From positions 61,730 to 125,729 of the forward strand of contig NZ_VSSS01000026.1 in the NCBI RefSeq assembly GCF_008123425.1: DNA of 64,000 nt, given 5' to 3'. The notes under the pieces were generated by a model. The model had not been told where the DNA came from and did not search any database. It saw only the letters and a list, made by a program, of their open reading frames with translations. The DNA comes from Bradyrhizobium rifense (GTDB lineage Bacteria; Pseudomonadota; Alphaproteobacteria; Rhizobiales; Xanthobacteraceae). Position 1 is the first letter of the stretch, and each line of letters begins with the position of its first letter. This document shows positions 17,631-27,172 of this stretch, piece by piece. The translations under genes and the position numbers were made by a program.

Positions 17631-20600
17631 TGCACGTCGTCTTCCGCGAGAGCCGCGGTCTGGAAGAGACCGCGACGCCAAGGGACATCGGCCAGGACCC
17701 GGCCGATCTCGTGGTGCTCTCGTACTCGGACTCCGATCTTGCGGCGTTCGCGGCCGGCTGGCGGCGCGGCCGCAACAGCCTGCCGTCGCTGCGGCTGGCG
17801 AACCTCGCAGAACTCCGTCATCCGCTCTCGGTCGATACTTATATCGAGCGCACGCTGTCGCGGGCGCGCGGCATTTTGGTGCGGCTGATCGGCGGTGAGT
17901 CCTATTGGCCGTATGGGCTCGCGGCGCTCCAGCAGCTGGCAAAAGACCGCAACATCGTGCTCGCCGTGCTGCCGGCCGATGGCCGCGACGACACGCGGCT
18001 CGATGCATACTCCACCTTGCCGGTCTCGACGCTGCGCCGGCTGAAAGTTCTCTGCGACACCGGTGGTCCCGTTGCGGCGCAAGCCGCGATCGCGCAGCTC
18101 GCGCTTGCCTCGGGCCTCTACGCCGGGCCGGTCGTCGGCGAGATAACCGTTCCCGAGATGGGCTTTTACGATCCCGCACGCGGTGTGATCGCCGCGCCGG
18201 CGGCGAGCGAAGGGAAGCCGCATGCGCTGGTGGCGTTCTATCGCTCCTATCTCACGGCCGCCGACACGGGGCCGGTCGATGCGCTGATCGCTGCTTTGCG
18301 CGAGAGGGGCTTTGACGCTCATGGTGTGTTCGTCACGTCGCTGAAGGCCGCAGGTGTCTCGGATTGGCTGAGGACGTATTTCGCAAAAAATCCTCCGGCG
18401 GCGATCGTCAATGCGACGGCGTTCTCGGCGATGGGCGACGATGGCACGACGCCGTTCGACGCTGCGTCATGTCCGGTGTTCCAGGTCGCGCTCTCATCGG
18501 CGCGGCGTGAGGATTGGGCGGAGTCGCTGCGCGGCCTGTCGCCCGGCGATCTCGCGATGCATGTGGTGCTGCCCGAGGTCGACGGCCGCCTGTTCGCGGG
18601 CGTGGTGAGTTTCAAATCGGCTGCGACGCGCGATCCCGATCTGCAATTTTCGCATCTGGCCCATAGGGCGGATGAGGAGCGCGTGAGGGCAGTGGCTGCG
18701 CGCGTTGCGGCCTGGCGGCGGCTTGCGGAGACGCCGGCGGCAGAGAAGCGGCTGGCAATCGTGCTCTCAAACTATCCGGGCCGCCCGCACCAGATCGCGC
18801 ATGCGGTCGGTCTCGACGCGCTCGCTTCGGTCGAAGCGCTGGTGTCCGATCTCACTGAAGCCGGCTTCGATGTTGCACCCGTTGAAGCGCTTGGCGAGAC
18901 ACTGCTCAAGCAGCAATTGACCTGGAGCGTCGCCGATTATCGGGCGTCGCTATCGCGCCTTCCGCAGGTCCTGCAGGACGATCTCGCGCAAGCCTGGGGC
19001 GCGCCGGAGAGCGATCCGAACTACCGCGATGGCGCGATCCACTTCGCTGCGATCCAGTGCGGTCACTCGATCATCGCAGTCCAGCCCGAGCGTGGCGATG
19101 CGACCACGCGCGATGCCGACTACCACGATCTCGCCCGCACGCCGCGCCATGCCTATGTCGCTTTCTATCTCTGGCTCCGTGCGCAGGGGATTGATGCCGT
19201 CGTGCACATGGGCGCGCATGGCACGCTGGAATGGCTGCCGGGAAAATCCGTGGCGCTGTCATCCGCGTGTTGGCCCGAAGCGCTGATCGGCGATCTGCCC
19301 GTCATCTATCCCTTCATTGTCAACGATCCCGGTGAGGCCGCGCAGGCCAAGCGGCGCATCGGTGCCGTCACCATTGGCCATCTGCCGCCGCCGCTCGAAC
19401 AATCCGCGGTGCCGGAAGGTTTGCGCCGGCTCGAACGTCTGCTCGACGAATACTCGACCGCTGATGGTCTCGATCCCGGCCGCCGCCGGCGCCTGATCGC
19501 CGCGATCCGCGATGAGGCGCGCGCTGCCGGCCTCGAAGACGATCTCGGGCTCGATGCCTCGGCTGCACCAGCCGAAGCGATCCCCCGGATCGATCGCTTC
19601 GTCTGCGATCTCAAGGAAAGCCAGTTCGGCGACGGCCTGCACGTGTTCAGTCGCGGCGCCTGCGGCGAGGCCGAACGGGACGCGTTGCGTGCTGCGCTCG
19701 CGGGCAAGCGCGTTGCGCCGGGCCCATCCGGCTCGCCCTATCGCGGTCGCAGCGATGTTCTGCCGACGGGCCGCAATCTCTTCGCCGTCGATCCGCGCGC
19801 AGTGCCGACGCCGTCGGCGCATGCGCAAGGGATCAAACTCGCCGAAGAGCTGCTGCGCCGTCATCTTCAGGATCACGGCGATTGGCCGAAAGGCCTCGTG
19901 GTCGATCTCTGGGGCTCGGCGACCATGCGCACCGCGGGCGAGGAGTTCGCGATGGCGCTGCATCTGGCCGGTCTTGCGCCGCGCTGGGATCACGCCTCCG
20001 GCCGCGTCACCGGTTACGACATCATCGCGCCGGCCGAGCTCGGCCGTCCCCGCATCGACGTGACGCTGCGGGTGTCCGGCCTGTTCCGCGATGTCTTCGC
20101 AGGCCTTGCGCAATTGTTCGAAGCCGCCGCCGAGGCGTTGGCATCGCGCGACGAGGAAGGTGACGAAAATCCCTATCGCCACCGCGCCTCGCGCGTGTTC
20201 GCGCCACGCCCCGGACAATACGGCGTCGGCCTCTCGGCAATCCCGGATGCCTTCACGCCCGAGACGCGCGATGCGGCCGGCGAAGCCTGGCTGTCGGCAT
20301 CGTCCTGGGCGTTCTCCGCCAATGGCGAGATCAAACCCGATCGCGCCGGCATCGAGCAGCGGCTCGCCTCCGCCGATGCTTTCGTTCACGTCCAGGATCT
20401 GCCGGAAACCGATCTGCTGCTCGCCGCCGACTATGCCGCGCATGAGGCCGGCATCGCGGCAGCTGCAGCGCATCTCGGTGCTGCCGGGCCATCGCTCTAT
20501 CATCTCGACACGACCCGCCCCGACGAGCCGCACGCGCGCACGCTGACCGAAGAGATCTCGCGCGTGGTCCGCGCGCGCGCCGCCAATCCGGGCTGGATCG

Positions 20601-20878
20601 CCGGCATGATGCGCCACGGTTTTCGCGGTGCGGCCGAGATCACCGCGACGCTGGAGCACATGGCCGCCTTCGCCCATCTGGCCGGCGCCGTGCCGCCGCA
20701 TCTGTTCGATCTCTACTACGACGCGACGCTCGGTGACGCCGACGTCCGTGCCTTCATGGCCCACGAAAATCCGGCGGCGCTGGCTGCGATGGAGATGTGC
20801 TTCACGCGCCTGCATGAGGCCTCGCTCTGGCGGACGCGCCGCAATTCGATTGCGGCTGCGCTGAAGGAGGCGTCATGA
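17630..20878 (+). CDS. cobN: Cobaltochelatase large subunit CobN
   Basis: CobN is the catalytic subunit of the ATP-dependent CobNST complex that inserts cobalt(II) into hydrogenobyrinic acid a,c-diamide. The 1082-residue protein has the conserved GAHGTLEWLPGKSVALS segment (about residue 527), VVDLWGSATMRTAGEEF, HRASRVFAPRPGQYGVGLS and AWLSASSWAF. It is shorter than the roughly 1250-1275 residues of the classical P. denitrificans CobN, as in some other alphaproteobacterial forms; the frame is intact. The AAA+ and MIDAS partners CobS and CobT are not in this window. Start and stop overlap the flanking genes by 1 and 4 bp, indicating coupled translation. Confidence 0.94.
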   Translation: MHVVFRESRGLEETATPRDIGQDPADLVVLSYSDSDLAAFAAGWRRGRNSLPSLRLANLAELRHPLSVDTYIERTLSRARGILVRLIGGESYWPYGLAALQQLAKDRNIVLAVLPADGRDDTRLDAYSTLPVSTLRRLKVLCDTGGPVAAQAAIAQLALASGLYAGPVVGEITVPEMGFYDPARGVIAAPAASEGKPHALVAFYRSYLTAADTGPVDALIAALRERGFDAHGVFVTSLKAAGVSDWLRTYFAKNPPAAIVNATAFSAMGDDGTTPFDAASCPVFQVALSSARREDWAESLRGLSPGDLAMHVVLPEVDGRLFAGVVSFKSAATRDPDLQFSHLAHRADEERVRAVAARVAAWRRLAETPAAEKRLAIVLSNYPGRPHQIAHAVGLDALASVEALVSDLTEAGFDVAPVEALGETLLKQQLTWSVADYRASLSRLPQVLQDDLAQAWGAPESDPNYRDGAIHFAAIQCGHSIIAVQPERGDATTRDADYHDLARTPRHAYVAFYLWLRAQGIDAVVHMGAHGTLEWLPGKSVALSSACWPEALIGDLPVIYPFIVNDPGEAAQAKRRIGAVTIGHLPPPLEQSAVPEGLRRLERLLDEYSTADGLDPGRRRRLIAAIRDEARAAGLEDDLGLDASAAPAEAIPRIDRFVCDLKESQFGDGLHVFSRGACGEAERDALRAALAGKRVAPGPSGSPYRGRSDVLPTGRNLFAVDPRAVPTPSAHAQGIKLAEELLRRHLQDHGDWPKGLVVDLWGSATMRTAGEEFAMALHLAGLAPRWDHASGRVTGYDIIAPAELGRPRIDVTLRVSGLFRDVFAGLAQLFEAAAEALASRDEEGDENPYRHRASRVFAPRPGQYGVGLSAIPDAFTPETRDAAGEAWLSASSWAFSANGEIKPDRAGIEQRLASADAFVHVQDLPETDLLLAADYAAHEAGIAAAAAHLGAAGPSLYHLDTTRPDEPHARTLTEEISRVVRARAANPGWIAGMMRHGFRGAAEITATLEHMAAFAHLAGAVPPHLFDLYYDATLGDADVRAFMAHENPAALAAMEMCFTRLHEASLWRTRRNSIAAALKEAS

Positions 20879-22032
20879 GCGCGGCTTCGGTGAAGGGCTG
20901 GTGTCCCGGCGCGCTGCGGCCGATGCAATCGGGCGACGGGCTCGTGGTCCGCGTGCGGCCGTTCGGCGGCCGGCTCGATGCGGCCCAGACCGCAGGGCTT
21001 GCGCATCTCGCCGAGCGCCACGGCAATGGTCTGATCGACGTGACCAGCCGCGCCAATCTCCAGATCAGGGGCGTCAGCGAGAGCAGCCACCGGCTGCTGC
21101 TTGACGGTCTCGCGCAACTGACGCTGCTCGACCCTGACGCCGACACCGAATCCCGGCGGAACATCCTGGTCATGCCGTTCTGGCACGATGGCGACGAGAC
21201 CCAGGCGCTTGCGGCCGAGCTCGAAGAGGTGCTGGCGGACTCCATGCTCGAGGTGCCGACGAAGTTTGGCTTCGCCATCGATGACGGCAAGTCGCGCGTG
21301 CTCGCCGGCAACTCCGCCGATGTGCGGATCGAGCGCGACGCTGCCGGTGGTCTCCTCGTGCGCGCGGATGGTGCAAGGCTTGGCCGCACCGTCGCGCGCG
21401 GCGAGGCCGTGGCAACCGCACTCGCTGTCGCAAGCTGGTTCGCCGCCTCCGGTGGCGCGAGGAGCGGCCGCATGGCAACGCACCTTGCGGCTGGCGCAGA
21501 ATTGCCTGAGCCTCTGCGCGGCGAGGCGGAGCCGGCACCCATCATGGCCGCCGCGCGCCCCGGCCTTTATCCGCAAGGCGCCATGGTCGGCGTCGCCTTC
21601 GGCCAGATGCCGCATGCGACGCTCAATCGCTTGTCCGGTTGCGGACATGCGTTGCGGATGACGCCGTGGCGCATGGTCTTGAGCGAGGGCAAGCGGGCGA
21701 TGCCGACCGCTTCCGGCCTGATCACCGAGGCTTACGATCCGGCGCTGCGCGTCATTGCCTGCAGCGGCGCGCCGCGCTGCCGTGAGGCCCATGCCGACAC
21801 CCGCGCGCTGGCCGCGGCGCTCGCGCCGAATATCGGCGCGGCTTCGCGGCTTCACGTCTCAGGCTGCGCCAAGGGCTGTGCTCACTCCGGTTCGGCCGCG
21901 ATCACGCTGGTGGCGACGGGTGCAGGATTCGATCTCGTGCGCGGTGGATCGACTCGCGACGAGCCTATCCTGCGCGGGCTCGACCGCGACGACATCGTTC
22001 GCGATCCCTCCATCCTGATGGGAGGACACTGA
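20875..22032 (+). CDS. cobG: Precorrin-3B synthase
   Basis: An oxygen-dependent monooxygenase of the nitrite/sulfite-reductase fold that hydroxylates C20 and forms the gamma-lactone of precorrin-3B, the step defining the aerobic pathway. The 385-residue protein has the repeated ferredoxin-like half (DVTSRANLQIRGV) and the [4Fe-4S] cysteine set CSGAPRC and SGCAKGCAHSG (about residues 297-340). Start overlaps the cobN stop by 4 bp; its stop shares one base with the cobH start. Confidence 0.93.
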   Translation: MSAASVKGWCPGALRPMQSGDGLVVRVRPFGGRLDAAQTAGLAHLAERHGNGLIDVTSRANLQIRGVSESSHRLLLDGLAQLTLLDPDADTESRRNILVMPFWHDGDETQALAAELEEVLADSMLEVPTKFGFAIDDGKSRVLAGNSADVRIERDAAGGLLVRADGARLGRTVARGEAVATALAVASWFAASGGARSGRMATHLAAGAELPEPLRGEAEPAPIMAAARPGLYPQGAMVGVAFGQMPHATLNRLSGCGHALRMTPWRMVLSEGKRAMPTASGLITEAYDPALRVIACSGAPRCREAHADTRALAAALAPNIGAASRLHVSGCAKGCAHSGSAAITLVATGAGFDLVRGGSTRDEPILRGLDRDDIVRDPSILMGGH

Positions 22033-22661
22033 TGCCGCACGCTTACGAGACCGACGGCGCCGCGATCTACCGGCAATCCTTCGCGACCATCAGGGCCGAG
22101 GCCGATCTGGCGCGTTTCACACCGGACGAAGAGCAGGTCGTGGTCCGGATGATCCATGCCGCCGGCATGGTAGGACTTGAGGCGCATATCCGCTTCACGC
22201 AGGGCATGGCGACCGCCGCACGCGCGGCGTTGCAGAAGGGTGCGCCGATTCTGTGCGATGCCCGCATGGTATCCGAAGGAATTACGCGCGCGCGATTGCC
22301 TGCGGCCAACGCCGTCATCTGCACCCTCAGTGACGAGACTGTTCCTGCGTTGGCGCAGTCCATGCGCAACACGCGCTCTGCCGCGGCGCTGGAACTGTGG
22401 CGCCCGCATCTCGACGGTGCGATCGTCGCGATCGGCAATGCGCCGACGGCGCTGTTTCATCTTCTCAACATGCTCGAGGATCGCGACTGCCCGCGGCCAG
22501 CGTCAATCATCGGCTGCCCCGTTGGCTTCGTCGGTGCGGCCGAATCCAAGGCAGCGCTGATGGCCGATCCGCCTGTACCGGCGCTGACGGTCGAAGGCCG
22601 CCTCGGCGGCTCCGCGATCACGGTCGCTGCCGTGAACGCGCTCGCAAGCCGGAGCGAATAG
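22032..22661 (+). CDS. cobH: Precorrin-8X methylmutase
   Basis: It moves the C11 methyl group to C12, giving hydrogenobyrinic acid. The 209-residue protein has the catalytic-histidine region VVRMIHAAGMVGLEAHIRF and the segments ILCDARMVSEGI, VGNAPTALFHLL-like (AIGNAPTALFHLL) and IGCPVGFVGAAESKAAL typical of CobH/CbiC. It starts at the last base of the cobG stop codon and sits 2 bp before cobI. Confidence 0.95.
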   Translation: MPHAYETDGAAIYRQSFATIRAEADLARFTPDEEQVVVRMIHAAGMVGLEAHIRFTQGMATAARAALQKGAPILCDARMVSEGITRARLPAANAVICTLSDETVPALAQSMRNTRSAAALELWRPHLDGAIVAIGNAPTALFHLLNMLEDRDCPRPASIIGCPVGFVGAAESKAALMADPPVPALTVEGRLGGSAITVAAVNALASRSE

Positions 22662-22663
22662 CG

Positions 22664-23395
22664 ATGGGGCGCATCATCTGCTGCGGTCTTGGCCCCGGCG
22701 ATCCCGATCTCATGAGCGTGCGCGCCGATCGCACCGTGCGCGGCGCAAAGCACGTCGCCTATTTCCGCAAGAAGGGCCGGCCGGGCCAGGCGCGGTGCAT
22801 CGTCGAGAGCATGCTCGGAAGCGACGTCGCTGAATATCCCATGGAGTATCCGGTTACGACCGAGATTGCTTTCGATAGCCCTGACTATGTCCAGCTGCTC
22901 GCGGGCTTCTACGACGAATGGGCCGAGCGCCTGGCGCGACTGGCGCGCGCCGTCGATGTCGTCGTGCTGTGCGAAGGCGATCCCTATTTCTACGGCTCCT
23001 TCATGCATCTGCACACGCGCCTGCAGGGCCGCGTCGAGATCGAGGTGATCGCCGGCATTCCCGGCATGGTCGGCTGCTGGAATGGCGTTGGTCAGCCGAT
23101 TGCGCTCGGCGACGACGTGACGACGGTGCTGATGGGTACGCTCCCTGAGTCCGAGCTCGAACGCCGCATGCGCGATTCCGATGCGCTCGTCGTCATGAAG
23201 ACCGGCCGCAATCTCGCAAAGGTGCGCCGTGCGCTTGCGTCCGCCGGCCGGCTCGACGATGCCTGGCTGGTCGAGCGGGGCACCATGCCGGGCGAGCGCG
23301 TCGTGCGGCTCGCCGACATCGACGCCGCCGACTGTCCTTACTTTGCGATCGTGCTCGTGCACGGCAAGGGCCGGCTGCCGGACGCCGCCGAATGA
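22664..23395 (+). CDS. cobI: Precorrin-2 C20-methyltransferase
   Basis: A SAM-dependent tetrapyrrole methyltransferase converting precorrin-2 to precorrin-3A. The 243-residue protein begins MGRIICCGLGPGDPDLMS with the glycine-rich family motif. It has VVLCEGDPYFYGSFMHLHTRL and VEVIAGIPGMVGCWNG-type substrate-loop sequence. The start at 22664, 2 bp after cobH, matches the family N-terminus; the frame continues upstream but only inside cobH. Its stop overlaps the cobJ start by 4 bp. Confidence 0.94.
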   Translation: MGRIICCGLGPGDPDLMSVRADRTVRGAKHVAYFRKKGRPGQARCIVESMLGSDVAEYPMEYPVTTEIAFDSPDYVQLLAGFYDEWAERLARLARAVDVVVLCEGDPYFYGSFMHLHTRLQGRVEIEVIAGIPGMVGCWNGVGQPIALGDDVTTVLMGTLPESELERRMRDSDALVVMKTGRNLAKVRRALASAGRLDDAWLVERGTMPGERVVRLADIDAADCPYFAIVLVHGKGRLPDAAE

Positions 23396-24126
23396 AGGGC
23401 ACACTGACCATCGCGGGCCTCGGGCCGGGCAGTGATGCGTTGGTGACGCCGGAGGTCTCCGCCGCGCTTGCCGCCGCGACCGATATTCTGGGCTATGCGC
23501 CCTATGTCGCGCGCGTCCCGCCGCGGACCGGTCTCACCCTGCATCCGTCGGACAACCGGGAAGAGTTGCAGCGGGCAGCCGAAGCGTTGCGCTTGGCTGC
23601 CGAAGGCGGGCAGGTCGTCGTCGTCTCCTCCGGCGATCCCGGCGTGTTTGCGATGGCCTCGGCCGTATTCGAGGCGCTCGAGCAGGCGCCGCAATATCAG
23701 GATCTGCCGATCCGCGTGCTGCCGGGTATCACTGCGATGCTGGCCGCCGCGGCGCGCGCGGGTGCGCCGCTCGGCCACGATTTCTGCGCGATCAATCTCT
23801 CTGACAATCTCAAGCCCTGGGCGGTGATCGAGAAGCGGCTGAGGCTTGCCGCGGAAGCGGATTTTTCGATTGCGCTGTACAATCCGCGCTCGGCGAGCCG
23901 ACCGGAAGGATTTGGCCGCGCTCTAGCGGTATTGAAAGAAGCCGGCTGCGGTGAGCGCCTCGTGATCTTCGCGCGCGCGATCAGCGCGCCTGACGAGAAG
24001 ATCGCGACCGTGACGCTGAACGACGCGACATCAGAGATGGCCGACATGCGCACGCTCGTCATCGTCGGCAATTCGCAGACGCGCCGTGTCGGCCGCTGGG
24101 TCTATGCGCCGAGGGGCGTGCGATGA
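23392..24126 (+). CDS. cobJ: Precorrin-3B C17-methyltransferase
   Basis: It methylates C17 and drives ring contraction to precorrin-4. The 244-residue sequence has the N-terminal IAGLGPGSDALVTPEV motif, ILGYAPYVARVP, VVVSSGDPGVFAMASAV, and SIALYNPRSASRP, all typical of CobJ/CbiH. Translation is coupled to cobI by a 4-bp overlap. Its 3' end overlaps the convergent cobK gene by 25 bp, and it is the last gene before the strand switch. Confidence 0.95.
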   Translation: MKGTLTIAGLGPGSDALVTPEVSAALAAATDILGYAPYVARVPPRTGLTLHPSDNREELQRAAEALRLAAEGGQVVVVSSGDPGVFAMASAVFEALEQAPQYQDLPIRVLPGITAMLAAAARAGAPLGHDFCAINLSDNLKPWAVIEKRLRLAAEADFSIALYNPRSASRPEGFGRALAVLKEAGCGERLVIFARAISAPDEKIATVTLNDATSEMADMRTLVIVGNSQTRRVGRWVYAPRGVR

Positions 24127-24848
24127 TCGAGCCACTGCATCACTTCAGTGACGCTCTCCGCCCGCAGCCGTTCGGGCAATTTTGGTCGCGAGATCATGAT
24201 GACGGGCAGGCCGAGCCTACGGGCGGCATCGATCTTGGCGCGCGCACCGTCGCCGCCGGAATTGCGCGCCACGATCCACGCGATGCCTTGCGTGCGCATC
24301 ATCGCCAACTCGCCGTCGAGTGTGAACGGTCCGCGCGATACGATCACATCGGCAGCGAAGGGCAGGGGCGCTTCCGGCGGATCGACGAAGCGCAGCGTGT
24401 AGGCGTGCTGCGGCCGCGCCGCGAACGGCGCGATGTGCTGGCGGCCGATGCCGAGGAACACAGGTGCGGGCGTTTCGGGAAGGGCGGCCACCGCGGCGTT
24501 GACGTCGCTGACTTCAATCCAGTTGTCGCCCGGCGCTTTGGCCCATGGCGTACGTTCGAGCGCGATCAGAGGCGTATCGGTTTGCGCGCAGGCTTCAACG
24601 GCATTGCGGCTCATCTCGGCCGCGAAGGGATGCGTCGCGTCGATCACATGCGTGATGCCTTCTCGCCTGACGTAATCGGCAAGTCCGCTCGCGCCACCAA
24701 AGCCGCCGATGCGGATCGGCAGCGGCTGATCGGCAGGCGCGCGGGTGCGGCCGCCATAGGAATACACGGCATCGATGCCTGCGCGCGCGATCTCCGCGGC
24801 GAGCAGGCTCGCATCGGCAATTCCGCCCAGTATAAGGGCGCGCGTCAT
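24102..24848 (-). CDS. cobK: Precorrin-6A reductase
   Basis: An NADPH-dependent reductase making precorrin-6B. The 248-residue protein begins MTRALILGGIADASLLA and has DATHPFAAEMSRNA, GIGRQHIAPF, VIVSRGPF and ARNSGGDGARAKIDAA, characteristic of CobK/CbiJ. The start at 24848 is chosen because it fits the family N-terminus. The frame continues upstream, but only antisense to cobL. The gene lies on the opposite strand inside an otherwise plus-strand operon. Its start codon shares the palindrome CATG with the cobL start, and its 3' end overlaps cobJ by 25 bp. Confidence 0.93.
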   Translation of the reverse strand: MTRALILGGIADASLLAAEIARAGIDAVYSYGGRTRAPADQPLPIRIGGFGGASGLADYVRREGITHVIDATHPFAAEMSRNAVEACAQTDTPLIALERTPWAKAPGDNWIEVSDVNAAVAALPETPAPVFLGIGRQHIAPFAARPQHAYTLRFVDPPEAPLPFAADVIVSRGPFTLDGELAMMRTQGIAWIVARNSGGDGARAKIDAARRLGLPVIMISRPKLPERLRAESVTEVMQWLDHRTPLGA

Positions 24849-26028
24849 GGCTGATCTCTGGCTGACCATCATCGGTATCGGCGAAGATGGCCTTGCCGGG
24901 CTGTCCGATGCAAGTCGAAAGGCGCTGTCCAACGCGGAAACCGTTTTTGGCGGTGAACGGCATCTCGCGCTTGCGGATGTGGGAAGCCGCGGCCGCGCAT
25001 GGCCGGTGCCGTTCGACGCAGAGGTCGTGTTGAGCCGCCGTGGCCGGCCGACAGCAGTGCTCGCCTCCGGCGATCCGTTCTGGTATGGCGCCGGCGCAGG
25101 CCTCGCCGAGAAGCTGGCAGCTGATGAGTGGGTTGCATATTCCGCGCCATCGACGTTCTCGCTTGCCGCCGCGCGGCTGGGCTGGCGGCTTGAATCCGCC
25201 GTCTGCCTCGGTCTGCATGCCGCGCCGTTCGAGCGCCTCGTGCCGCATCTTGCGCCGGGCGCGCGGATCATTTGCCTGGTGCGAGACGGCAAAGCCGCCG
25301 GCGATCTCGCAAGGTGGCTGAGCGAGCGTGGATGGGGCGCCTCGACCTTCTGGGCTCTCGCCGCGCTCGGCGGACCAAATGAAAGCGTTCGTGAGTATCG
25401 CGCCGAGAGCTATGCGCGCGCTTCCACCGGAAAGCTGGTCGCGGTGGCGCTGGAGGCGAAGGGGGCGCAGGGTCTGTCTCGCAGCTCGGGCCTGCCGGAC
25501 GTTCTCTTCGCTCACGACGGGCAGATCACCAAGCGGCCGGTACGCGCGCTGGCGCTCTCGGCGCTGTGGCCATGTCCCGGCAGCACGCTATGGGACATCG
25601 GCGCCGGCTCCGGCTCGATCTCGGTCGAATGGGCGCTGTGCGGCGGGACGGCGATCGCCGTCGAGGCGCGTGAGGACCGCGTGGCGAATATCCGCAGCAA
25701 TGCAGCGGAGTTCGGATTGGCGCACCGGATCACCGTCATCGCGGGGAACGCGCCCGATGCTCTCGCCGGGCTGGATGCGCCGGATGCCGTGTTCATCGGC
25801 GGAGGCCTCGACGGCGCAATGTTCGATGCCGTCTGGTCGCGCATCGTGCCCGGGACGCGGCTGGTCGCGCATGCCGTGACGCTGGAGACGGAAGCGCTGC
25901 TCGGCGAGCTGCATCAGCGCCACGGTGGGGATCTGATGCGAGTCGAGATTGCACATGCCGCTCCGCTCGGCCGCTATCGGTCCTGGGAGGCGACGCGACC
26001 GGTGGTGCAGTGGAGTGCGGTCCGATGA
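24847..26028 (+). CDS. cobL: Precorrin-6Y C5,15-methyltransferase (decarboxylating), CbiE-CbiT fusion
   Basis: A two-domain enzyme that methylates C5 and C15 and decarboxylates the C12 acetate to give precorrin-8X. The 393-residue protein has an N-terminal CbiE-type domain (LTIIGIGEDGLAGLS; LASGDPFWYGAG) and a C-terminal CbiT class I methyltransferase domain with the SAM motif LWDIGAGSGSISVEWAL (about residues 248-264). The start at 24847 overlaps the oppositely oriented cobK start by 2 bp. It therefore has no intergenic promoter of its own, and either initiates within cobK or is reached by read-through from cobJ. Its stop overlaps cobE by 4 bp. Confidence 0.94.
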   Translation: MADLWLTIIGIGEDGLAGLSDASRKALSNAETVFGGERHLALADVGSRGRAWPVPFDAEVVLSRRGRPTAVLASGDPFWYGAGAGLAEKLAADEWVAYSAPSTFSLAAARLGWRLESAVCLGLHAAPFERLVPHLAPGARIICLVRDGKAAGDLARWLSERGWGASTFWALAALGGPNESVREYRAESYARASTGKLVAVALEAKGAQGLSRSSGLPDVLFAHDGQITKRPVRALALSALWPCPGSTLWDIGAGSGSISVEWALCGGTAIAVEAREDRVANIRSNAAEFGLAHRITVIAGNAPDALAGLDAPDAVFIGGGLDGAMFDAVWSRIVPGTRLVAHAVTLETEALLGELHQRHGGDLMRVEIAHAAPLGRYRSWEATRPVVQWSAVR

Positions 26029-26393
26029 AGGTCGCCGGGCTCGGATTCAAAAAGGATGTCACGTTGGCCTCATTGCGCGAAGCGCTTGCGGCGGCCGGTG
26101 GTGCCGACGGCCTCGCGGCCGTGGCAACCGTCAGCGACAAGGCTGATTCAGAGGCGTTGAAGTTGCTCGCGCGCGAGTTTGGCGTTCCGATCAGGGCCGT
26201 CCCTGCGGAAATGCTGGCCGGTATCGCGACGCCGACGCAGTCGCAGCTGATCACCGAGAAGTTCGGCACGGGATCGGTCGCCGAAGCGGCAGCGCTGGCC
26301 GCGGCCGGACCACGTGCGCGGCTCATCGCAACGCGCGCGGTCTCGCAGGATCGCACCGCGACCGCAGCGATCGCGGAAGGAGACGGCCCATGA
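26025..26393 (+). CDS. cobE: Cobalamin biosynthesis protein CobE (CbiG C-terminal-like)
   Basis: This 122-residue protein matches the C-terminal CbiG/CobE domain: [20 protein letters not shown] at the N-terminus, [18 protein letters not shown], and [21 protein letters not shown]. CobE is conserved in aerobic pathways but has no well-defined catalytic step; a pathway-intermediate or chaperone role is a possibility only. The start at 26025 overlaps the cobL stop (ATGA), and the stop overlaps the cobM start by 4 bp. Position inside the methyltransferase run supports the assignment. Confidence 0.85.
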   Translation: MKVAGLGFKKDVTLASLREALAAAGGADGLAAVATVSDKADSEALKLLAREFGVPIRAVPAEMLAGIATPTQSQLITEKFGTGSVAEAAALAAAGPRARLIATRAVSQDRTATAAIAEGDGP

Positions 26394-27172
26394 CGGTGCA
26401 TTTCATCGGCGCCGGGCCGGGCGCCGCCGATCTTCTCACCCTGCGCGGGCGCGATTTGATCGCCGCCTGTCCGGTCTGCCTCTATGCGGGCTCGCTGGTG
26501 CCCGAAGGCGTGCTGGCGCATTGCCCGCCCGGCGCGCGCATCGTCAACACCGCGCCGTTGTCGCTCGACGAAATCGTCGCGGAGATTGCTGCCGCACATG
26601 TCGAGGGCAAGGACGTCGCGCGGCTGCATTCCGGCGACCTCTCGATCTGGTCGGCGATGGGCGAGCAGCTCCGCCGCCTGCGCACACTCGGCATTCCCTT
26701 CACGGTCACGCCCGGCGTGCCGTCGTTCTCGGCGGCCGCGGCGGCCCTCGAGGCCGAGCTGACATTGCCTGGTCTTGCCCAGTCGGTGGTGCTGACGCGC
26801 ACGCCGGGCCGCGCCAGCGCGATGCCCGAGGGCGAGAAGCTCGCTGCGTTCGCCGCGACCGGCGCGGTGCTCGCCATTCATCTGTCGATCCATCTGCTCG
26901 ACAAGGTCGTTGCCGAGCTGATTCCGCATTACGGCGCAGATTGCCCGGTCGCGATCGTCTGGCGCGCGAGCTGGCCGGACCAGCGCATTGTCCGCTCTAC
27001 GCTGGCAACGCTCGATGCGGCCGTTGGCGCCGAGATGGAGCGCACCGCACTCATCCTGGTCGGCAAGACGCTTGGCGCTGCGGATTTTGACGAGAGCCGG
27101 CTCTACGCCGCCGATTACGACCGCCGCTACCGGCCGGTTGGTGCCGAGCCGCGTTTTCCGGAGGCGTCGTGA
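26390..27172 (+). CDS. cobM: Precorrin-4 C11-methyltransferase
   Basis: A SAM-dependent methyltransferase forming precorrin-5. The 260-residue protein begins [20 protein letters not shown] and carries [35 protein letters not shown], and [16 protein letters not shown], all diagnostic of CobM/CbiF. Ends in a one-base overlap with cobB. It is part of the translationally coupled plus-strand run. Confidence 0.95.
   Translation: MTVHFIGAGPGAADLLTLRGRDLIAACPVCLYAGSLVPEGVLAHCPPGARIVNTAPLSLDEIVAEIAAAHVEGKDVARLHSGDLSIWSAMGEQLRRLRTLGIPFTVTPGVPSFSAAAAALEAELTLPGLAQSVVLTRTPGRASAMPEGEKLAAFAATGAVLAIHLSIHLLDKVVAELIPHYGADCPVAIVWRASWPDQRIVRSTLATLDAAVGAEMERTALILVGKTLGAADFDESRLYAADYDRRYRPVGAEPRFPEAS

Noticed and set aside
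24849..25292. N-terminal extension of cobK
   Set aside because: The frame is open upstream, but the extension is antisense to the CbiE domain of cobL. CobK homology begins exactly at the ATG at 24848.
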